Shown here piece by piece: positions 55,467-60,468 of a stretch of 60,468 nt of DNA. Position 1 is the stretch's first letter, and each line of letters begins with the position of its first letter. A program made the position numbers and the translations under genes. Source of the DNA: Verrucomicrobiota bacterium (GTDB lineage Bacteria > Verrucomicrobiota > Verrucomicrobiia > Limisphaerales > UBA8199); assembly GCA_003176045.1 (NCBI GenBank), contig PSRM01000098.1:1-60468 (forward strand), given 5' to 3'. Below the pieces are notes generated by a model. The model saw nothing but the letters and a program-made list of their open reading frames with translations, was not told the origin of the DNA and ran no database searches.

Positions 55467-56180
55467 TTATTGCCGGACGGACGGCACCAACACTCCCGCC
55501 GGCCCAGCCACCGGCGCCAACTGCCGTACTACATCAGGCACGTGTTCCGGTGCGATTGAGCCTAAACTGACGATGTATTTGATGCCATCAGCAACGGACA
55601 TTTGCAGTTTCCTCACTTGGTCTTCCGGGACCATCAACAGAAACCCGGACGTGGGATTGGGTGTTGCCGGCACAAAGACGCAAATCAGATTCTCATTGGT
55701 TCTGGCTCGAATCTCCTTGGGTTGTTCACTTGTGATAAAGCCCAGCGAATAGGTTCCTGCACGCGGAAACTCCACAAGAACCACTGTCCGAAAAGAAGTC
55801 TTGCTGCCGGATGAAAACGCCTCATTAACCTGCTTCATTGCTCCGTAGATTTTGTTGAGTAAGGGCACCTTCAAAAGCGCGCCATCCACCCATTCGATAA
55901 GCTTCTTCCCAAAGTAATTTCGCGCCAGCAAACCCACAAGGCACACGATGATCAACGCCATCACCAGAGCCACGAGCTTCCAATAGAATAACATCTCCCC
56001 GCTGCCGTCCACATTCGAGTGCGTCCATCGCTTTGGCAGCCAAATCAGCAGCGTGTCTGTGATATTGGCCACCCCATTGAAAAGCCAAATCACCACCGCG
56101 ACTGAAATGATGGCGGGCAGCACAATGGCCAGGCCTGCCCAAAAGTTGGCCTGCCACAGCGCAAACAGGTTTTTTTTCAC
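55467..56180 (-). CDS. DUF502 family membrane protein
   Basis: 237 aa with a GTG start preceded by an AGGCGG ribosome site. Two membrane segments (about 12-34 and 66-88), then a soluble beta-rich domain: GKKLIEWVDGALLKVPLLNKIYGAMKQ, VVLVEFPRAGTYSLGFIT, FVPATPNPTSGFLLMVPEDQV and MSVADGIKYIVSLG are the hallmarks of DUF502 (LIKE-COV-like) proteins. Function unknown; plant relatives are linked to membrane trafficking, but that does not carry over. It lies upstream of recO on the same strand, separated by repeats. Confidence 0.92.
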   Translation of the reverse strand: MKKNLFALWQANFWAGLAIVLPAIISVAVVIWLFNGVANITDTLLIWLPKRWTHSNVDGSGEMLFYWKLVALVMALIIVCLVGLLARNYFGKKLIEWVDGALLKVPLLNKIYGAMKQVNEAFSSGSKTSFRTVVLVEFPRAGTYSLGFITSEQPKEIRARTNENLICVFVPATPNPTSGFLLMVPEDQVRKLQMSVADGIKYIVSLGSIAPEHVPDVVRQLAPVAGPAGVLVPSVRQ

Positions 56181-56352
56181 CCGCCTAATCTACCGCATCA
56201 GCCAAGTTGCTCAAGGCAAACAGTTAACGCAGGCGCAGAAGCAAAGGAGCGCAGGACGGGGCGGGGACGGCTGGTCCTCGCTTCTGCAGCACCCATCCTT
56301 CGCTTCAACTTTCAGTTTGCGATTATTGCAGTGCGCCGTTAAATTCTGGGGC

Positions 56353-56514
56353 ATGACCGTGGCTGAAAACAAATTCCTGAAGGAAGCCATTAAGCAAGGG
56401 CTTCGGATGCAACATCGGTTTTCAGCCAAACCGGTTTTGGCGCGTACGGGAAGGGGATATTTGAAAAGCGAGGGCGTAACAACACTTCAGCGCATCAAGG
56501 CTGGGATGAAATAA
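56353..56514 (+). CDS. Possible small basic protein
   Basis: 53 aa, not recognised: MTVAENKFLKEAIKQGLR..., basic (many Lys/Arg), no membrane segment. Supported only by a clean frame and a plausible helical N-terminus. It could be non-coding. It lies between the DUF502 gene (divergent) and the next small gene. Confidence 0.35.
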   Translation: MTVAENKFLKEAIKQGLRMQHRFSAKPVLARTGRGYLKSEGVTTLQRIKAGMK

Positions 56515-56638
56515 TCCAAGCTTGCGGACGGTCATGGCGGGGCCGGTTAAGAATTGGCTGCAAGTCGCAAGAGCCTGTGCTCGGAGTCCTCCGAGTCCTC
56601 GGACTCTTGACTTACCCTGCGGCACATGAGAGCGTTCT

Positions 56639-57070
56639 ATGGTGAGTAAGGCCGAAGAAATCTACCATAAAGTGCAGGCACTGCCCGATACGACCCAGCG
56701 AGCCGTATTGCAGATGGTCGAGTCGCTCGCCGGCAATGGCACTCAGGCTGGAGCCCATCCTGGTGGCCGTTTAGCGCAGGAATTCGACAGACTGGTGGAG
56801 ATCTGGCGACGGGAAACCGGATACTTTTCCTTCATGTCGCAGCGAGCTTTGCACCCAGCGTATCAGCGAATCATTGGCATGGGTTGGGCTCTCGTACCGC
56901 TCTTGCTGTTGGAGCTTCAACGGCAGCCGGACCATTTCTTATGGGCCCTGGAGGCGATCACAGGCGAGAAACCCGCTGGAGGCATGGATACCTTGCAATC
57001 AGCAGCCGGCGCGTGGTTGGAATGGGGACGCGAGCGGTCTCTTGTGCGCCAACGTTCACAGCTTGGCTAG
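56639..57070 (+). CDS. Conserved small protein, unknown function
   Basis: 143 aa, no signal peptide. N-terminal KAEEIYHKVQALPDTTQRAVLQMVESL is a helical segment resembling antitoxin-side proteins. The central FDRLVEIWRRETGYFSFMSQRALHPAYQRIIGMGWALVPLLLLELQ ... HFLWALEAITGEKPA matches a family I have seen annotated only as hypothetical and often near mobile or defence loci, usually followed by a second gene. That partner is absent here. Its 3' end overlaps the convergent ybeY gene by 15 bp. Confidence 0.75.
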   Translation: MVSKAEEIYHKVQALPDTTQRAVLQMVESLAGNGTQAGAHPGGRLAQEFDRLVEIWRRETGYFSFMSQRALHPAYQRIIGMGWALVPLLLLELQRQPDHFLWALEAITGEKPAGGMDTLQSAAGAWLEWGRERSLVRQRSQLG

Positions 57071-57511
57071 ATCGCATTGCTGTCTTAATCGTTCCAGCAG
57101 CCTGTCTTCTTCTCGCTTCATTTTTTTTCTCTGTACGGGATTCTCGTCGTCAAACCCGAGCAAATGGAGCAATCCATGGATGATATAGCGAGCCATTTCG
57201 GCCTGCCAGGTGGTCCGGAACCTTTTCGCTTGCGCCACTGCTTCATCAACGCAAACAAAAATCTCGCCGTGAAGGAAATTCCCTGCGTGGCCATCGCGTT
57301 CGCTATAATCAAAGGTGATCACGTCCGTGGACCCTTTATGCCTGTGAAAGCTCACGTTTAAACGTGAGATTTCCTCCTCGTTGACGAAGCAAATAGAGAT
57401 GTCGTATTGCGCTATCCCCAGCAAATCTCTCAACAGCGTAGTCACCGCACGCCGCAGATGACGCAGATTTACTGCTCGAATCCGTTGCCGGTTTTGGATG
57501 TTGAGTGCCAA
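57056..57511 (-). CDS. ybeY: Endoribonuclease YbeY
   Basis: 151 aa with a TTG start. A zinc endoribonuclease for 16S rRNA maturation and 70S ribosome quality control. Conserved VNEEEISRLNVSFHRHKGSTDVITFDY and HGEIFV, and the metal motif HGLLHLLGFDDE. His112 and His116 are present, but the third ligand of the usual HGxLHLxGYDH is Asp122. It is followed on the minus strand by nothing nearby; phoH lies upstream on the same strand 96 bp away, a common ybeY-phoH neighbourhood. Confidence 0.94.
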   Translation of the reverse strand: MALNIQNRQRIRAVNLRHLRRAVTTLLRDLLGIAQYDISICFVNEEEISRLNVSFHRHKGSTDVITFDYSERDGHAGNFLHGEIFVCVDEAVAQAKRFRTTWQAEMARYIIHGLLHLLGFDDENPVQRKKMKREEDRLLERLRQQCDLAKL

Positions 57512-57606
57512 TGCGATTTTACAAGCCTACGAACAAATTCACGCCAGCATATAACTCATTTAGTTTTACCATTTAACCCACTGGTCCAGAGCTGCCCAGC
57601 AGCAAC

Positions 57607-58587
57607 CTATTCCTCTATGCCCGAATGCGAAGAGCGGGGCCTCGCACGGTGTTCTTCGTACGCCGCAATAATCCGCTGCACCAACGCATGGCGCACGACG
57701 TCTCGCCGGGAGAACTCGACGATCGCGATGCCTTCGATGTGCTTGAGAGCGCGGTGCGCCTCAAGCAGGCCTGAGTTTTTGTGCGGCGGCAGGTCAATTT
57801 GCGTCTCATCGCCCGTAATTACCGCTTTAGAATTGATGCCCAGCCTGGTGAGGAACATGAACATTTGTTCGGTGGTCGCGTTCTGCGCCTCATCGAGAAT
57901 GATGAAAGCGTGATTCAGGGTACGACCGCGCATGTAAGCCAATGGAGCAATTTCGATCGTGCCGCGCTCCGTATGCTTTTGCAGTTCCTCGGCAGGAAGC
58001 ATATCGTGCAAGGCATCGTGTAGCGGCCGCAAGTAGGGCATAATCTTCTCGTAGAGGTCGCCGGGTAGAAAGCCTAGGGCTTCGCCAGCCTCCACCGCAG
58101 GTCGCGTCAGGACAATGCGCGAAACTTCTCCCTGCTTTAATGCAGCAAGAGCCATCGCCACGGCTAGATACGTCTTTCCCGTACCGGCCGGCCCGACTCC
58201 GATAGTCACATCATGCCTGCGGATGGCATCCAGGTAATGCTTTTGGCCGACCGTTTTCGCCGTCACTCCGGGTTTTTTGTCGGACGTCTGAATGCGGTCG
58301 GACATGATGTCCTTCAGGGCCGTTACCCCCTCATGCTTGACGATATTTAGGGCATGGGAGAATTCCCGGTTGCGGACGGGCGTACCCTGCTGAAGTGAAT
58401 TCTGCAGGAGCAAAAAGAGCTGCTTGGCCCGTTCAATGGCGTCGGCCTGGCCCTCGAGCTTGATCCATCCCTCCCGCGATGTGGCTTTCACGCCTAACTG
58501 ATGATCGAGGGCCTGAAGATTGCGCGGGTCGTTATTGTAAAGCTGCTGCGCCAGCCGCGCGTTTTCGAAATGGAGAGTTTCAGTCAT
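57607..58587 (-). CDS. ybeZ: PhoH-like ATPase (YbeZ)
   Basis: 326 aa, normal. P-loop ATPase associated with YbeY and ribosome/RNA metabolism. Walker A GPAGTGKT at 132-139, Walker B FIILDEAQNATTEQM, and VILTRPAVEAGE-like and ITGDETQIDLP motifs. An N-terminal PhoH KH-like part (about 1-60) precedes it. ATGA overlap with the upstream HIT gene (58584-58587), so HIT-phoH-ybeY is likely one operon. Confidence 0.94.
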   Translation of the reverse strand: MTETLHFENARLAQQLYNNDPRNLQALDHQLGVKATSREGWIKLEGQADAIERAKQLFLLLQNSLQQGTPVRNREFSHALNIVKHEGVTALKDIMSDRIQTSDKKPGVTAKTVGQKHYLDAIRRHDVTIGVGPAGTGKTYLAVAMALAALKQGEVSRIVLTRPAVEAGEALGFLPGDLYEKIMPYLRPLHDALHDMLPAEELQKHTERGTIEIAPLAYMRGRTLNHAFIILDEAQNATTEQMFMFLTRLGINSKAVITGDETQIDLPPHKNSGLLEAHRALKHIEGIAIVEFSRRDVVRHALVQRIIAAYEEHRARPRSSHSGIEE

Positions 58588-59066
58588 TTCAATGCCGCCC
58601 TTAGTTGATCCGCCAAATCCTTCATCGCCTGCGAGACGACCGTTGTCTGCGCCAACACCGGCATGAAATTGGTGTCTCCAAGCCAGCGCGGGACGATATG
58701 AATATGGAGATGACCGGCAATTCCAGCACCGGCGACCTTGCCCAGATTTATGCCTATATTGAACCCATCAGGCTTCATTACGCGGGTCAGGGCATTCTGG
58801 CATCTGCGGCTTAGTTTCATCAAATCCCCCAACTCTTCATCGGTTAGTCCGTTGAGGTCGCCCGCTTGCTTGTATGGCACCACCATGAGGTGTCCGCCAG
58901 TGTAAGGATAACTATTCAAAAGGGCGTAGCAGGTCCGATCGCGGGCGATGACGTAATTGGCCTCGTCATCATTGGACTGAGCAATGCGCGTGAACAAGCT
59001 TTCTGCCTGCTCGGCTTTTGGCGCTAAAATATACTCGATTCGCCACGGGGCGTGCAGTGCGTCCAT
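58584..59066 (-). CDS. HIT-family nucleotide hydrolase/transferase
   Basis: 160 aa from the ATG at 59066 (a TTG two codons upstream is the alternative). The catalytic histidine triad is HLHIHIVPRW, preceded by LNSYPYTGGHLMVVPYKQ and GFNIGINLGKVAGAG, a pattern of bacterial Ap4A-phosphorylase-like HIT proteins. It likely hydrolyses dinucleoside polyphosphates or nucleotide adducts in the cytosol. First gene of the HIT-phoH-ybeY unit; the leader carries cactttgtcttt repeats. Confidence 0.92.
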   Translation of the reverse strand: MDALHAPWRIEYILAPKAEQAESLFTRIAQSNDDEANYVIARDRTCYALLNSYPYTGGHLMVVPYKQAGDLNGLTDEELGDLMKLSRRCQNALTRVMKPDGFNIGINLGKVAGAGIAGHLHIHIVPRWLGDTNFMPVLAQTTVVSQAMKDLADQLRAALK

Positions 59067-59138
59067 CGGCAAACAGTAGTAAGACAGGCGGATATTGTCA
59101 AAAGCAGGCTCCTCTTGGCAGCCGCGTTACACCCATTG

Positions 59139-59223
59139 CCACTTCGTCTTTCACTTTGTCTTTCACTTTGTCTGCCTTCGACAAATGGGGGGAGAGTGAT
59201 AGACAAAGTGAAAGACGAAGTGG
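59139..59223. repeat. Inverted repeat of cacttcgtctttcac type
   Basis: Perfect 22-bp inverted repeats at 59139-59160 and 59202-59223, extended by tandem tttcactttgtc units. Related direct repeats lie at 3589-3632. It sits between the HIT gene start and the hybrid kinase gene stop (both on the minus strand). Confidence 0.9.
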
Positions 59224-59234
59224 ACCAGGCAGCC

Positions 59235-60467
59235 TCACCCCTTGCCCGCCAACTCCGTCTGCTCCGCCAGCTTACCTTCGAGAAAGACTCGAATGCGGTT
59301 GAATTCCTGGCTCGCCTCTTTGCACAGGCCCGGAGCAGTCGTGAGCTTATTGTTCGCCCCCTGGGCTTCGAGTTCCCGAAGCATCGGCACTAGGCGGCGC
59401 ATGCCGCACGTGGCGCTTGCTCCTGCACAACTATGAGCTAAACGGCGCACTTCCTGGACCGAGTTGGCCGCAACCGCCGCTTCAAGCTTCTGGATCTGCT
59501 CGGAGGTCTGGCTAAGATAAAGCGTCACCAATTCGCGCAACTGCTCCGGATCGCCATCCGTAAAATCATTCAACCGATCCATATCCACCGGCGGTGCTAT
59601 TTCTTCAGTCAATGAGTTTGGATTTCCATTCGCTGAACCGTTGCCCGCAGCTCCGTGCCCGTTCGGTGCGATACTGGCGTTGGAGCTTGAATTTTGGAGT
59701 TTCTCTGGTGTTTGGTTTTTGGTGTTTGGTGTTTCCACCGCGGTCGTCCGCTCTTCCTGCATTCCTGCCGTAGCCACCGGTCCCCACTTCTCCACCATAG
59801 CCCGGATATCCTCCAATCGAACCGGCTTGGAAATGTAGTCCTCCATACCCACCGCCAGGCACTTCTCGCGATCGCCTTGCATCGCGCTGGCCGTCATTGC
59901 AATCACCACTATCGAGGCTTTGTAATTGGGAAATTTGTCCCTCTGCTTCTGCCTCTCTCGAATGATGCTCGTAGCTTCGAGGCCGCCCATTTCCGGCATC
60001 ATCAGGTCCATGAAAATCAAATCGTAAGACTGGCGATCCAGAGCAGCGAGGGCTTCCTTGCCATTGGATGCAACATCCGCCCGATAACCCATCTGCTGGA
60101 ACAGCCGTAGGGCCACCTTTTGATTAATTACATTGTCATCGCAAACCAGCACCCGCAGGGGCAGCCGCGCGGCGAGTGTCGGGTCGAGCTTGGTTGCGGC
60201 CGGCGTCTTCTTCTCGACCGCCTGCGCGCCGGAAATCACGCTCACGAGCACCTCGTGCAGGTGCGCCGGCTTTATCGGTTTTGTCATGTAACAAGCGAAC
60301 GAAGCCCAGGTAAATTTCGGATCATCCGGGCGGATGCGCATTGAGCTGAGCAACACCAGCGGCATCTTCGCGCCGCTCGGCAGTTTGCGGATCTCCTCCG
60401 CCAGCATCAGCCCGTCCATCCCGGGCATCTGCATATCCAGAATCGCCAGATCGAATTGCTCGCCGCC
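59235..60467 (-). CDS. Hybrid histidine kinase, C-terminal part (REC-REC-HPT), cut by the window edge
   Basis: At least 410 residues; the frame stays open to the window end. Seen in order: the C-terminal two thirds of a receiver domain with acceptor Asp in LAILDMQMPGMDG; a complete second receiver (LRVLVCDDNVINQK ... IFMDLMMPEMGG ... MTASAMQGDREKCLAVGMEDYISKPV); a linker; and an HPT domain with phospho-His in RRLAHSCAGASATCGM. This is the tail of a BarA/multistep phosphorelay kinase; sensor and kinase domains would lie beyond 60468. The linker (about 165 residues before the end) contains heptamer-encoded TPNTKNQTP. Confidence 0.92.
   Translation of the reverse strand, partial: GGEQFDLAILDMQMPGMDGLMLAEEIRKLPSGAKMPLVLLSSMRIRPDDPKFTWASFACYMTKPIKPAHLHEVLVSVISGAQAVEKKTPAATKLDPTLAARLPLRVLVCDDNVINQKVALRLFQQMGYRADVASNGKEALAALDRQSYDLIFMDLMMPEMGGLEATSIIRERQKQRDKFPNYKASIVVIAMTASAMQGDREKCLAVGMEDYISKPVRLEDIRAMVEKWGPVATAGMQEERTTAVETPNTKNQTPEKLQNSSSNASIAPNGHGAAGNGSANGNPNSLTEEIAPPVDMDRLNDFTDGDPEQLRELVTLYLSQTSEQIQKLEAAVAANSVQEVRRLAHSCAGASATCGMRRLVPMLRELEAQGANNKLTTAPGLCKEASQEFNRIRVFLEGKLAEQTELAGKG
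59707..59734. repeat. ggtgttt heptamers in the hybrid kinase linker
   Basis: Four ggtgttt/ggttttt units, read in frame on the minus strand as a Thr/Asn/Lys-rich linker between the receiver and HPT domains. Confidence 0.85.
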
Positions 60468-60468
60468 G

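Overview
The window looks like a chromosome segment of a Verrucomicrobiota bacterium, most likely of the Pedosphaera/Limisphaerales type (inference, not tested by search). The support is: PEP-CTERM-tailed secreted proteins; long extracellular proteins rich in Asn/Thr that end in a shared YRLR-type C-terminal module; an autotransporter-type beta-strand/Ig protein; the long, insert-containing form of IspG known from the PVC group and chlorophytes; and a uppS-cdsA-dxr-rseP-ispG gene order. No transposase, phage gene, CRISPR array, rRNA or tRNA was seen.

Layout. 0.5-2.9 kb: polytopic membrane protein with a TPR tail. 2.9-4.0 kb: gene-free, repeat-filled. 4.0-10.3 kb: giant secreted subtilase. 10.5-11.6 kb: peroxiredoxin and pgsA. 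12.0-16.5 kb: LysR regulator divergent from the glyoxylate-shunt pair aceB-aceA. 16.6-22.7 kb: secreted metalloprotease-like protein, clpB and two small coupled genes. 22.8-33.5 kb: sugar and cofactor genes (rhaB, thiD, two TIM-barrel isomerases), a secreted amidase, a PEP-CTERM protein and trxB. 34.0-39.0 kb: two coupled secreted proteins and a caspase-like protein whose Cys and His motifs are in reversed order. 39.6-45.7 kb: Fe-alcohol dehydrogenase, aldehyde dehydrogenase, glutamine-synthetase-like ligase and APC permease, which together suggest gamma-glutamylation of an amino-alcohol such as ethanolamine. 46.0-54.5 kb: the isoprenoid/envelope cluster uppS...cdsA-dxr-rseP-ispG, interrupted by two unrelated genes. 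54.6-60.5 kb: recO, a DUF502 protein, ybeY, phoH, a HIT protein and the 3' part of a hybrid histidine kinase.

The most striking feature is the repeat content. At least ten families of imperfect palindromes (about 80-230 bp) and more than twenty clusters of heptanucleotide tandem repeats sit between genes, and several lie inside genes while keeping the frame: the subtilase (several), aceA, a PEP-CTERM protein, ispG, recO, the membrane protein and the hybrid kinase. Three further palindromes supply the TAG stop codon of the gene they abut (thiD, Fe-ADH, clpB). This resembles the in-frame palindromic elements of Rickettsia, but with many more families, and is the best candidate here for something not yet described in this group.
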